DNA from: Pseudomonas sp. MM223
GTDB taxonomy: Bacteria > Pseudomonadota > Gammaproteobacteria > Pseudomonadales > Pseudomonadaceae
Length of the DNA: 64,000 nt
Direction: 5' to 3'
Assembly: GCA_947090765.1 (NCBI GenBank)
Contig: OX352322.1
Coordinates: 4,137,501 to 4,201,500, forward strand
Shown: in pieces, positions 1 to 7,675 of the stretch
Layout: the number at the start of each line of letters is the position of its first letter
How positions within the stretch are numbered: position 1 is the first letter of the stretch
Made by a program: the position numbers and the translations under genes
Notes under the pieces: model-generated
What the model was told of the DNA's origin: nothing
Seen by the model: only the letters and a program-made list of their open reading frames with translations
Databases searched by the model: none

Positions 1-899
1 GTGGTGTGGAAGTCACCACGGTAGGCCTCGGCCACGCCCTGGCTGCCCGCGCGGGTTTCTTCTTCGAGGATGCTGTTGAGCGCTTCGCGGTTACCGGCCG
101 CCCATTCGGCGGCACGCAAGGTCTGGGCAAGGAAGCGCACCACCAGGTCGAAATGGTTGTCGAGCAGGCGTTGATGCACGGTGATCGGCCGCGGTGTGCC
201 GTTGTTGATGCGGTGGCGTGGGTCCGGCAGCAGGTCGAGGTCAACGCCGACCACCAGGCCTAGCCGGCGTGCGGCATCGGCGGCGGCCGCGCCCTTCACA
301 TACACGGCATCGACTTCACCACGCGCCAGGTATTCCAGCCCCGACCACAGCCGCTGCAAGCCCAGCGCCGGGGTGGCGGCACTGGCCTGGTCGAGCAGGG
401 CCACTTCCACCAGTTGCACGTCATCCAGGTGCAGGCCTGCCGAGGTCAGGGCACCCTTGTAACCGTGAAGGCTCATGGCCCGGGCAATGCTGCCCGGCCG
501 GCTGTCGCCCCAGGCCGGCAGCGCCAGGCGTTTGCCGCGCAGGTCGGCGGCGCTGCGAATGGCGGAATCCGGGCGAACCAGAATGGTTTGCCATTCTTCG
601 ATCCAGGTCAGGCCAATCAGCCGGCTGGGCGAGCCGGCGGCACGTGCCGCCAGCGCCGGCACGTTGCCGCCTTCGCGAAACAGCCCGGGCAACTGGTGAT
701 CGTAGTGGTGATGGCCAAGCTGGCGGGCCTCCTGCAGGGTCGAGACGGGCAAGCCATCGGCGGCGAACTCTTGCTCCAGCCAGCCGAGCTTGTAGGCCAG
801 GCCTGAGGCGGTGGGCACCGGGCAGCGGGTGAACCAGATGCGCTCCAGGGCAGAGGGGTCGTCTGCCAGGCGTTTTGCTGTAGGGGTTACGAGGGACAT
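1..899 (-). CDS. DszB-like desulfinase / SBP-fold protein, C-terminus cut by window edge
   Basis: Reading leftwards from the ATG at 899, an open frame of 299 codons runs off the window. AAGGAG precedes the ATG by about 7 bases. The N-terminus (MSLVTPTAKRLADD) has no signal peptide, which argues against a periplasmic binding protein. IWFTRCPVPT places a cysteine at residue 26, and HYDH...FREGG gives His65 and Arg75 with the H-x9-R-x-G-G spacing of DszB, the 2-hydroxybiphenyl-2-sulfinate desulfinase (Cys27, His60, Arg70 from memory). It is paralogous to the two genes at 7676 and 8737 but more distant from them than they are from each other. I infer a cytoplasmic C-S cleaving enzyme or sulfinate-binding protein. 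The usual automatic name would be ABC transporter substrate-binding protein. The gene is divergent from the SfnB-like gene, with its own sigma-54 promoter. Confidence 0.75.
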   Translation of the reverse strand, partial: MSLVTPTAKRLADDPSALERIWFTRCPVPTASGLAYKLGWLEQEFAADGLPVSTLQEARQLGHHHYDHQLPGLFREGGNVPALAARAAGSPSRLIGLTWIEEWQTILVRPDSAIRSAADLRGKRLALPAWGDSRPGSIARAMSLHGYKGALTSAGLHLDDVQLVEVALLDQASAATPALGLQRLWSGLEYLARGEVDAVYVKGAAAADAARRLGLVVGVDLDLLPDPRHRINNGTPRPITVHQRLLDNHFDLVVRFLAQTLRAAEWAAGNREALNSILEEETRAGSQGVAEAYRGDFHT

Positions 900-932
900 G
901 GGGTGGCTCCTTGGGCGTCGTGCAAGCACCAT

Positions 933-948
933 TGCAGTGTGCGTGCCA
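933..948 (-). promoter_or_regulatory. Sigma-54 promoter of the leftward DszB-like gene
   Basis: On the minus strand the sequence reads TGGCACGCACACTGCA. It has GG at -24 and GC at -12 in the exact spacing of the RpoN consensus (TGGCAC-N5-TTGCA). It lies about 35 bases upstream of the ATG. Confidence 0.75.
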
Positions 949-1055
949 ACCGCTGGAGGCCTTGATTTACCTGGGATTGGTTGTTGGGCCGGCGGGCCGG
1001 GTGCTTGGCTGGGAGCAGGATTGCGGGCGGGGTGTTGCCAGATCAGCAGAGTGGC

Positions 1056-1071
1056 TGCTGCTGGGGCAGCA
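1056..1071. promoter_or_regulatory. Candidate enhancer (UAS) palindrome shared by divergent promoters
   Basis: TGCTGCTGGGGCAGCA. Its reverse complement is base-for-base identical to the element at 9938-9953, and closely related copies lie at 6378-6393 and 15182-15197. All four sit upstream of sigma-54 promoters, as binding sites for an enhancer-binding protein (SfnR-type) would. Confidence 0.6.
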
Positions 1072-1112
1072 AAGGGCTTTGGAAGCCACGCAGGCTGGGG
1101 CCTGAAGAGGGG

Positions 1113-1128
1113 TGGCAAAGATATTGCT
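1113..1128 (+). promoter_or_regulatory. Sigma-54 promoter of the SfnB-like gene
   Basis: TGGCAAAGATATTGCT has GG/GC dinucleotides in the RpoN spacing and lies about 90 bases before the ATG at 1216. Confidence 0.65.
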
Positions 1129-1215
1129 CTAGGGCATGGGACCGCGGTGTGGCCATCGCGGGTTTACCCGCGAACCAGGCGCACTGGCCCTATCAGACAA
1201 ATCCGAGACCCCTCC

Positions 1216-2448
1216 ATGAGTGCCATAGAACCCTCCCCCGCCCGCCGCCTCACCAGCGAAACCGAAGCCATCGAAACCGCCCGCCAGGTCGCCGCGCAAA
1301 TCGCCGAACTGGCCGCCGACCCGCGCAACAACGGTCAGCTTCCCCACCGCCAGGCGGAGTTGCTGTCCAGCAGCGGCCTGACCGCCATCGCCGTGCCGGC
1401 CGCGTTCGGCGGCCTCGGCGCTTCGGTGCAGACCGTGGTCGAAACCGTGCGCCTGGTCTCCACCGCCGACGGCGGCGTCGGCCAGTTGCTGCAGATTCAC
1501 AACGTGATGCTGCGCGGCATCTTTACCGGCTACCCCGAAGAAGTACGCGACCGGCTGATTGCCGACGTGCTCGCCGGCAAGCGCTTCGGCAACGCCCTGG
1601 CCGAAGTCGGCGGCAAGAACAAGTTTGCCCTCAAGACCCGCGTCGAGCGCCGCGCCGATGGCCAGTGGGTACTCAACGGCAGCAAGTTCTACTCCACAGG
1701 TTCCTACCTGGCCGAGTGGATCTCGTTGACCGCCGCCAGCGAAGACGGCGGCGTCGGCGTGCTGCTGCACCGTGATGCTCCCGGGCTGACCCTGGTGGAC
1801 GACTGGCAAGCGTTCGGCCAGCAGAATTCGGTGAGTGGCACGGTGAACTTCGACAACATCGTGCTCGACGAGCGCTACCTGACCCGCCGCAGCGGGCCGA
1901 TGAAGCGCACGGGCCTGACCTTCCCGCAGATACTCCACGCGGCCATCGATACCGGCATCGCCGCTGGCGCATTGCAGGCGGCTGTCGAGTACCTGCGCGA
2001 GCATGCCCGGGCCTGGGTGGAAAGCGGCGTCGAACGCGCCAGTGACGAGCCGCATGTTATTCGTCAGATCGGTGAGTACGCTGTGGCGCTGCGCGGCGCC
2101 GAGTCGGTGCTGCGCGAGGCGGCGCGGGTGTTCGACGACCACGAGCGCGACCCGGAGAACAAGGCGTTGCAGGATGAGCTGATCCTGTCGGTGGCCACCG
2201 CCCGTGCGCATTCCGATGCGGCCTCGTTGAACATTTCCAGCGACCTGTTCTCGCTGCTGGGGGCCAGCGCTTCGTTGAGCAAGTGGAACCTCGACCGCTT
2301 CTGGCGCAATGCCCGGGTACACACCACCCACGACCCGATCCGCTGGCGGCTGCACAACGTGGGCAACTACTACCTGAACGGGGCTGATCCGGGGGAGTAC
2401 ACCGCAGTGCTCAATGCCAAGGAGAGCCAGGGCGCTACACGCCGTTGA
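1216..2448 (+). CDS. SfnB/DszC-like acyl-CoA dehydrogenase-fold flavoprotein
   Basis: 410 residues, the usual length of the SfnB family of sulfur-acquisition oxidoreductases. The frame is open further upstream, but that part overlaps the sigma-54 promoter, so I take the ATG at 1216 (MSAIEPSPARRL), although its ribosome site is weak. Acyl-CoA dehydrogenase-type N-terminal helices, a middle beta domain (GGKNKF...LNGSKFYSTGSYLAEW) and a C-terminal helical domain ending in RVHTTHDPIRWR are recognisable. DszC, the flavin-dependent dibenzothiophene monooxygenase, has the same fold, so S-oxygenation of an organosulfur compound is plausible. With the SsuD-like and DszB-like genes it forms a DszABC-like set. 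The substrate is unknown. Confidence 0.85.
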   Translation: MSAIEPSPARRLTSETEAIETARQVAAQIAELAADPRNNGQLPHRQAELLSSSGLTAIAVPAAFGGLGASVQTVVETVRLVSTADGGVGQLLQIHNVMLRGIFTGYPEEVRDRLIADVLAGKRFGNALAEVGGKNKFALKTRVERRADGQWVLNGSKFYSTGSYLAEWISLTAASEDGGVGVLLHRDAPGLTLVDDWQAFGQQNSVSGTVNFDNIVLDERYLTRRSGPMKRTGLTFPQILHAAIDTGIAAGALQAAVEYLREHARAWVESGVERASDEPHVIRQIGEYAVALRGAESVLREAARVFDDHERDPENKALQDELILSVATARAHSDAASLNISSDLFSLLGASASLSKWNLDRFWRNARVHTTHDPIRWRLHNVGNYYLNGADPGEYTAVLNAKESQGATRR

Positions 2449-2452
2449 ATCC

Positions 2453-2512
2453 ATTTGGGGCCGGGGGGCGCGTCGCGCCCCATTCGCGGCACAAGGCCGC
2501 TCCTACAAGGGG
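2453..2512. repeat. REP-like palindrome, type B arm
   Basis: GGGCGCGTCGCGCCC hairpin followed by TTCGCGGCACAAGGCCGCT, the arm that recurs in inverted pairs through the window. It lies between the SfnB-like gene and the exporter operon and may terminate or insulate transcripts. Confidence 0.6.
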
Positions 2513-2540
2513 CGGTGTCGCATTCTGATCGAGCATCTAC

Positions 2541-4316
2541 ATGAACCACCCGCTTCTTCGGGCATTGGCCATCTACCGCGAAATGCCTTGGCGCTTTGCT
2601 CTGGTCGCTGCCTTGTACATTGCCGGCAACCTCGGCCTGGCCTGGCAACAGTGGCTGATCGGCCATGCGGTCGATGATGTCAGCGCTGGCCGCGCCGTGC
2701 TGCGCCTGGCCGACGGCAGCCTGGACGCCAGCGTGGCCTGGCACTGGCTGTGGCTGCTGCTGGCCATCGCCCTGGGCCGCGGCCTGCTGCAGTATGCTGC
2801 CGCCGTGCTATCGCTGGTGCTCAGCCAGGCCCTGCTCACGCGCCTGCGTGAACGCATCCTCAGCCAGGTGCAGCGCCTGCACCTGGGCTACCACTGGCAC
2901 CATGGCATGGGCGAACTGGTCACCCGCACCACCCGCGATGCCGACAAAGTGCGTGACGCACTGATCACCTTCTGGCGGCAGATCATCGAAACCCCGCTGG
3001 TGGTGATCGTCGCGGTGGGCCTGTTGAGCTGGTACGACCCGCTTCTGGGCCTGGTGCCACTGCTGCTGACCGGCGCCGGATTATGGCTTTTCGTGGTGCA
3101 GACCGATCGCCTGGTCACCCTCGACCGCGCCGTGGGCGCCGCCTATGATCAGGTCAGCCAGGACCTCGCCGAAGGCATCGGTGGCGTGCGGGTGATCAAG
3201 GCATTTGGCCTGGAACAGCAACGCATTGCCCGCTTCGCCCGGCAGGTCGAGGTGTTCACCGGCCATGCCCGCGCCGCCCTTGCCTACGCCAGTTCGCGTA
3301 TTCCGCTGCCGCAGGCGGTGGTGGCGCTGGGGCATGTGTGGATCCTGGTGTACGGTGCCCATCGCGTGGCCGCCGGCGCGCTGGGCATCGGCGAGCTGGT
3401 CACTTCGCTGCTGGTGGCCACCACGCTGGTGTTCCGCATCGAAGGCATTGGCCGGGTGATGCAGACCTTCGCCGATGCCCGCGCCAGTGCCGAGCGCATC
3501 TGGCAGCTGCTGGACGAACGCCCGGCCATCGTCGGCGGCCATGCCACCCTGCCCGCAGGGCCGTTGGGGTTGAAGCTGAACCGGGTGCAGGTCAGTGCAG
3601 CAGAAGCTGGCAGGCCTGTGCTGCAGGACTGCTCGCTAACCCTGCTGCCCGGTGAGGTGGTGGCGCTGGTCGGCGCCACCGGCACCGGCAAAAGCTTGCT
3701 GGCCAGCCTGCTGCCACGTTTGGCCGATGCACAGCACGGCAGCGTGCAGGTCGGTAGCGATACGGCCGGTTGGCACGACGTGCGCGACCTCGACCTGGCC
3801 GACCTGCGCCGCCGCGTGCAAGTGCTGCCGCAGGAAAGCTTTCTGTTCTCCGACAGCCTGGCCGCCAACCTGCGCATGGCCGCAGCGCAGGCCAGCGACG
3901 CCCAGTTGCGTGAAGCGTTGCGCCTGGCCGCCGCCGAGGATGTACTGGAACGCCTGCCCCATGGCCTCGACACCCCACTGGGCGACCGCGGCGTGACCCT
4001 GTCCGGCGGCCAGCGCCAGCGCCTGTGCCTGGCCCGCGCGCTGCTGGGCGCGCCGGACGTCCTCTGCCTGGACGACGCCACCAGCGCCCTGGATGCCCTT
4101 GGCGAACGCCAGGTGCTCAACAACATCCGCCACCTGCACAGCGCCAGCGGCCAGGGCCCGACCTTGCTGCTGATCACCAGCCGCCTGTCCACCTTGTTGC
4201 TGGCCGACCGCGTGCTGATGCTGGAAAACGGCCGCATCAGCGCCAACGGCAGCCATGCCGAGCTGTGCGCGAACAACGCCCATTACCGCGACTTGCTGGG
4301 GATCGACCATGACTGA
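2541..4316 (+). CDS. ABC exporter half-transporter with degenerate ATP site (subunit 1)
   Basis: 591 residues: a six-helix type IV exporter membrane domain (about 20-310), then a nucleotide-binding domain (about 340-590). Walker A is GATGTGKS and the signature is LSGGQRQ. Walker B reads LCLDDATS with Asp in place of the catalytic Glu, and the switch His is replaced by Ser (ITSRLST). Loss of Glu and His in one subunit is the mark of heterodimeric exporters such as TM287/288. The gene overlaps the next one by 8 bases (ATGACTGA), so the two subunits are translated together. Its place inside the sulfur island suggests efflux of a desulfurised product or of a toxic sulfur compound. That is inference only; multidrug export is the default reading. 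Confidence 0.85.
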   Translation: MNHPLLRALAIYREMPWRFALVAALYIAGNLGLAWQQWLIGHAVDDVSAGRAVLRLADGSLDASVAWHWLWLLLAIALGRGLLQYAAAVLSLVLSQALLTRLRERILSQVQRLHLGYHWHHGMGELVTRTTRDADKVRDALITFWRQIIETPLVVIVAVGLLSWYDPLLGLVPLLLTGAGLWLFVVQTDRLVTLDRAVGAAYDQVSQDLAEGIGGVRVIKAFGLEQQRIARFARQVEVFTGHARAALAYASSRIPLPQAVVALGHVWILVYGAHRVAAGALGIGELVTSLLVATTLVFRIEGIGRVMQTFADARASAERIWQLLDERPAIVGGHATLPAGPLGLKLNRVQVSAAEAGRPVLQDCSLTLLPGEVVALVGATGTGKSLLASLLPRLADAQHGSVQVGSDTAGWHDVRDLDLADLRRRVQVLPQESFLFSDSLAANLRMAAAQASDAQLREALRLAAAEDVLERLPHGLDTPLGDRGVTLSGGQRQRLCLARALLGAPDVLCLDDATSALDALGERQVLNNIRHLHSASGQGPTLLLITSRLSTLLLADRVLMLENGRISANGSHAELCANNAHYRDLLGIDHD

Positions 4317-6150
4317 TGCGCAGCACACCCTCGCCAGCGATATCGACATCGAACAACGCCTGGCCCGCCAGGCGCTGGACCGGGGCATGTTCCACCGTTT
4401 GTTGCCGCTGTTGCAGCCCATTCGCGGGCAGATCCTTGCAGTGATCGGCATCGAGCTGCTGCTGGTATTTACCGTGTTCCTGCGCCCGTGGTTCGTGCGT
4501 GAACTGTTGGACAAGGGCCTGGTGCCCAGCGCCGATCACTGGCTGCTCGACGAGCGCCTGGTGCTGTGGTTGGGCCTGGGCCTGGCCGCGAGCTGGCTGG
4601 GGCGTTTTTTGCTGGCCGGGGTGTCGCAATTCATTGCCGGGCACGCGGCAATCGGCGTGCTCAACGCCCTGCGGGTGAACGTGTTCGCCCATGTGCAGGC
4701 GTTGTCGGTGAGCTACTTCGACCAAACCCGTGCCGGGCGTATCATTTCCCGTGCCGACCGTGACGTGGATGCGCTGGAGCCGTTGCTGGTGCAGGGCCCG
4801 CCCGAGCTACTTGGCGCCTTGCTGCGCTGCGGCCTGGCAGCGGTAATGCTGTGGCGCATCGACCCCAGCTTTTTCTACAGCCTGGCTGCCACGGTACCGT
4901 TGCTGGCCGTGGCCACCTGGCGCTTCAAGCGGGTATCGCAGCGCAACTGGGCCAAGGTGGCCGAGCAGCGCAGCCGCTTCACCGCCCACCTGGTGGAAAG
5001 TGTGAGCGGGGTGCGGCTGATCCAGCAATGCGGGCAAGAGCAGCCCAACCAGGCACGCTACCGGCGCTTGCTGGAAGACTTCAACCAGGCGCTGATCCGC
5101 GGCAGCCTGCGTGCCGGCTGGTTCGCCCCGTTTACCGCCTTGCTCAGCACCGCCGGCATGGCTGTGCTGCTGCTGGTCGGCGCCCATGGCCTGGCCGAGG
5201 GCAAAGTCAGCGTGGGCCAGGTGGCCGAGAGCCTGTTCTATGTGTTCCTGTTCCTTGGCCCGCTGCAAGAGCTGTCGGACCTGTTTGAACGCTATGCCAC
5301 TGGCAGTGCCTCGGCCCAGCGTATCTTCCTGTTGCTCGACACCCGCCCACAGGTGCTCGACCCACCTGCTCCTCAAGCACTGGCCAGGGCAAAAGGCCAG
5401 GTCGACTTTGAATCGGTCGGCTTTGCCTATGCGCCAAACAGCCCCCGGCCAGTGATCGACGGGCTCAACCTGCATATTCGCGCCGGTGAAGTGCTGGCCA
5501 TCGTCGGCCCCTCGGGGCATGGCAAGAGCACGCTGGTGCAGTTACTGACGCGCTTCTACGAAGTGCAGCACGGCGCCGTAAAGCTGGACGGCATCGACCT
5601 GCGTGCGCTGGCCCAGCATGACTTGCGGCGCAACGTGGGTGTAGTGCTGCAAGACAACGTGCTGTTCAGCGGCAGCATCCTCGACAACCTGCGCCTTGCC
5701 GCGCCCGACGCAGACGATGCACAGCTGGTGGCTGCGGCCCGTGAGCTGGGTGCAGACGAGGTGCTGGAGCGCCTGCCGCAGCGCTACCACACCGAAGTCG
5801 GCCCGCTGGGCGCGCACCTGAGCCATGGCCAACGCCAGCTGGTGTGCCTGGTGCGGGCCTACCTGGCCGACCCGGCAGTGCTGGTGCTGGACGAAGCCAC
5901 CTCGGCGGTGGACGTGCACACCGAACGGCGTATCCAGCGTGCGCTGCGCAGGCTGTGCCAGGGGCGCACGGCAATCATCATTGCGCATCGGCTGGCGACT
6001 ATCCGCGATGCGGACCGGATTGCCGTGGTACGGCACGGGCAAGTGGTGGAGCAAGGGCCGCATGCTGAATTGATCGGCCGCGGTGGTGCTTATGCAGCGC
6101 TTTATGACGCTTATCTGCGCAGTGCCGGGGAGGCTATGACCGAGGCATGA
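4309..6150 (+). CDS. ABC exporter half-transporter, catalytic subunit (subunit 2)
   Basis: 613 residues. I place the start at 4309 (MTDAQHTLASDIDIEQ), where the ATG overlaps the stop of subunit 1. The frame is open 54 bases further up, but only inside the previous gene. A membrane domain (about 30-330) precedes an ATPase domain with Walker A GPSGHGKST, Walker B LVLDEATS with an intact Glu, and switch His in IAHRLAT. The signature is altered to LSHGQ. In a heterodimer this signature faces the degenerate Walker B of subunit 1, so both changes fall in the same ATP site and support pairing. The family resembles the MdlAB/SmdAB multidrug exporters; the substrate is unknown. Confidence 0.87.
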   Translation: MTDAQHTLASDIDIEQRLARQALDRGMFHRLLPLLQPIRGQILAVIGIELLLVFTVFLRPWFVRELLDKGLVPSADHWLLDERLVLWLGLGLAASWLGRFLLAGVSQFIAGHAAIGVLNALRVNVFAHVQALSVSYFDQTRAGRIISRADRDVDALEPLLVQGPPELLGALLRCGLAAVMLWRIDPSFFYSLAATVPLLAVATWRFKRVSQRNWAKVAEQRSRFTAHLVESVSGVRLIQQCGQEQPNQARYRRLLEDFNQALIRGSLRAGWFAPFTALLSTAGMAVLLLVGAHGLAEGKVSVGQVAESLFYVFLFLGPLQELSDLFERYATGSASAQRIFLLLDTRPQVLDPPAPQALARAKGQVDFESVGFAYAPNSPRPVIDGLNLHIRAGEVLAIVGPSGHGKSTLVQLLTRFYEVQHGAVKLDGIDLRALAQHDLRRNVGVVLQDNVLFSGSILDNLRLAAPDADDAQLVAAARELGADEVLERLPQRYHTEVGPLGAHLSHGQRQLVCLVRAYLADPAVLVLDEATSAVDVHTERRIQRALRRLCQGRTAIIIAHRLATIRDADRIAVVRHGQVVEQGPHAELIGRGGAYAALYDAYLRSAGEAMTEA

Positions 6151-6156
6151 CCTGAG

Positions 6157-6330
6157 GGCCCTATCGCCGGCAAGCCAGCTCCCACAGATACCCCACAGGC
6201 CTCAGGTTCAGTGGAGATCCTGTGGGAGCCAAAGGCCTCATGCCGAGTGAGCATTGTGGGAGCCACAGGTCCCTACAGGCCTTAGGCCCGGTGGAGATCC
6301 TGTGGGAGCTGGCTTGCCGGCGATAGGGCC
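6157..6330. repeat. Inverted pair of type A REP-like elements
   Basis: The left arm at 6157-6187 (CTATCGCCGGCAAGCCAGCT core) is matched by its reverse complement at 6300-6330. The same arm recurs near 9813, 12353, 41040 and 52367. Confidence 0.8.
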
Positions 6331-6377
6331 AGTGCAGGCTAACCCTGCTGCTGCTTCAACATCAATTGCTGCCCGAT

Positions 6378-6393
6378 TGCTGCCACAGCAGCA
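6378..6393. promoter_or_regulatory. Candidate enhancer (UAS) palindrome
   Basis: TGCTGCCACAGCAGCA, a TGCTG-N6-CAGCA palindrome, about 70 bases upstream of the -24/-12 promoter at 6448. One of four such elements in the island. Confidence 0.6.
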
Positions 6394-6447
6394 CCCCACC
6401 CCATCACCACCCAGTAAACCCCCACTCCACAGGCGCTGAACCACCCA

Positions 6448-6463
6448 TGGCACAGCCGTTGCA
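6448..6463 (+). promoter_or_regulatory. Sigma-54 promoter of the monooxygenase/DszB-like operon
   Basis: TGGCACAGCCGTTGCA matches the RpoN consensus TGGCAC-N5-TTGCA at every fixed position. It lies 43 bases before the ATG at 6506. Confidence 0.85.
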
Positions 6464-6505
6464 CCAGCCTCCCCACTCGCACACCCTCCCCCTTCAGGAG
6501 CCCCC

Positions 6506-7657
6506 ATGACCACCGAATTCTTCTGGCGCCTGCCCTTGGGCACCGACGGCCCGCAGTTGTCCACCGACCGCCACAACCGCGGCAACCCCACGCACCGCCC
6601 CGGCAACATCGCCCCTGGGCGCCTGCCCGATGGCCAGGCCGATGGGTTCACCTACATCGACTACATCGCCCAGGTGGCCAAGGCCGCCGAGCTGGCCGGG
6701 TTCGAAGGCGCGTTGCTGCCCACCGGCCCAGAGCCGTGGATTGCAGCCGCCGCGCTGGCCCGCGAAACCCGGCGTATCCGCTTCCTGATCGCCTTCCAGG
6801 CCACCTGGACCCTGCCCGCCTACGCCGCCCAACAAGCGGCAATCCTGCAAAACCTCAGCGGTGGCCGGCTGGACTGGAACATCATCACCGGCGGCAACCC
6901 GGCCAGCCAACGGGCCAATGGCGACTTCCTGGAGCATGACCTGCGTTACAAGCGCACCGGCGAATTCCTCGACGTGATCCAGGGCCTGTGGACCCAGGAA
7001 AAGTTCTCGTACGAAGGCGATATCTACCGCCTGGAAAACGGCAGCCTGCCGCCAGGCCTGCAACACGAACGCAAACCAGGCGTGTACTTCTCCGGGTTTT
7101 CCGATGCCGCGCTGGACGTGGCCGCGCGCCACGCCGATGTGTACCTGAACTGGGCCGAGCCGATCGACAAGCTCAAGCCGCATATCGAACGGGTGCGCGA
7201 ACTGGCCGACAAGCAAGGTCGCACGGTGCGTTTCGGCCTGCGTGTCGACCTGTTCGCCCGCGAGACCGAAGAACAAGCCTGGCGCGAGCTGCGCCAGCAG
7301 TTCGAGCGCCTGGAGGGCAAGGCCAGTGCCAGCGCCAAGGGCTTCGTGACCGGCTCGGACTCTGTCGGCGGCGCTCGCCAGGCGGCTTATCACCAAGGCT
7401 TGCAGGGCTTCGACGAGCTGGTCCTGGCACGCAACCTGTGGGCCGGTTTCGCCAAGGCCAAGCCCGGCCCCACCGTGGGCCTGGTGGGCAGCCATCAGAA
7501 CATCGCCGAACGCCTGGCCGAATACCGCGATGCCGGTTTCAGCACCTTCATCCTCGCCGCCAACCCACACCTGGAAGAGGCCCTGCGCATCGGCCAGGAA
7601 GTGTTGCCGCTGGTGCAACAGGCTGCCACCACCACACCCTTGCAGGCCAGTGCCTGA
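6506..7657 (+). CDS. LLM-class FMNH2-dependent monooxygenase (SsuD-like)
   Basis: 383 residues, the length of alkanesulfonate monooxygenase SsuD (381), preceded by AGGAG. Family landmarks are LIPTG-like LLPTGPEPW, LSGGRLDWNIITGGNP, YFSGFSDAALDVAARHADVYLNW, NLWAGF, and the C-terminal NPHLEEALRIG. Such enzymes use reduced flavin from a partner reductase to cleave C-S bonds or oxygenate sulfur compounds. By eye, SsuD Cys54 has no counterpart, His228 aligns with Asp (GLRVDLFARE) and Arg297 with Lys, while Arg226 is kept. The substrate may therefore not be a simple alkanesulfonate. It is the first gene of a three-gene operon with two DszB-like proteins, 18 bases apart. No flavin reductase gene is present in the window. 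Confidence 0.87.
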   Translation: MTTEFFWRLPLGTDGPQLSTDRHNRGNPTHRPGNIAPGRLPDGQADGFTYIDYIAQVAKAAELAGFEGALLPTGPEPWIAAAALARETRRIRFLIAFQATWTLPAYAAQQAAILQNLSGGRLDWNIITGGNPASQRANGDFLEHDLRYKRTGEFLDVIQGLWTQEKFSYEGDIYRLENGSLPPGLQHERKPGVYFSGFSDAALDVAARHADVYLNWAEPIDKLKPHIERVRELADKQGRTVRFGLRVDLFARETEEQAWRELRQQFERLEGKASASAKGFVTGSDSVGGARQAAYHQGLQGFDELVLARNLWAGFAKAKPGPTVGLVGSHQNIAERLAEYRDAGFSTFILAANPHLEEALRIGQEVLPLVQQAATTTPLQASA

Positions 7658-7675
7658 ACCCGACCGGAGCTGAAC

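Larger units (their letters stand above)
900..1215. other. Divergent control region, 316 bp
   Basis: Non-coding stretch between the DszB-like gene (leftward) and the SfnB-like gene (rightward). It holds two divergent sigma-54 promoters (933-948 minus, 1113-1128 plus), one 16-bp palindrome between them (1056-1071), and a REP-like hairpin CGCGGGTTTACCCGCG near 1157-1172. The hairpin lies downstream of the rightward promoter, within the predicted leader. I see no gene here. Confidence 0.7.
6151..6505. other. Intergenic region with REP pair, UAS and sigma-54 promoter
   Basis: 355 bp without a gene. It holds a pair of inverted type A repeats, short internal repeats of GTGGAGATCCTGTGGGAGC, the 16-bp UAS palindrome and a near-perfect sigma-54 promoter for the monooxygenase operon. 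Confidence 0.7.

Noticed and set aside
1129..2454. Long open frame of 441 codons on the minus strand opposite the SfnB-like gene
   Set aside because: It is a GC3-driven shadow: no ribosome site, no family motif, and composition typical of antisense frames in GC-rich genomes.
6151..6505. Insertion sequence ends in the repeat-rich gaps
   Set aside because: The inverted repeats lack a transposase gene or target duplications and recur as short REP-type doublets rather than IS termini.
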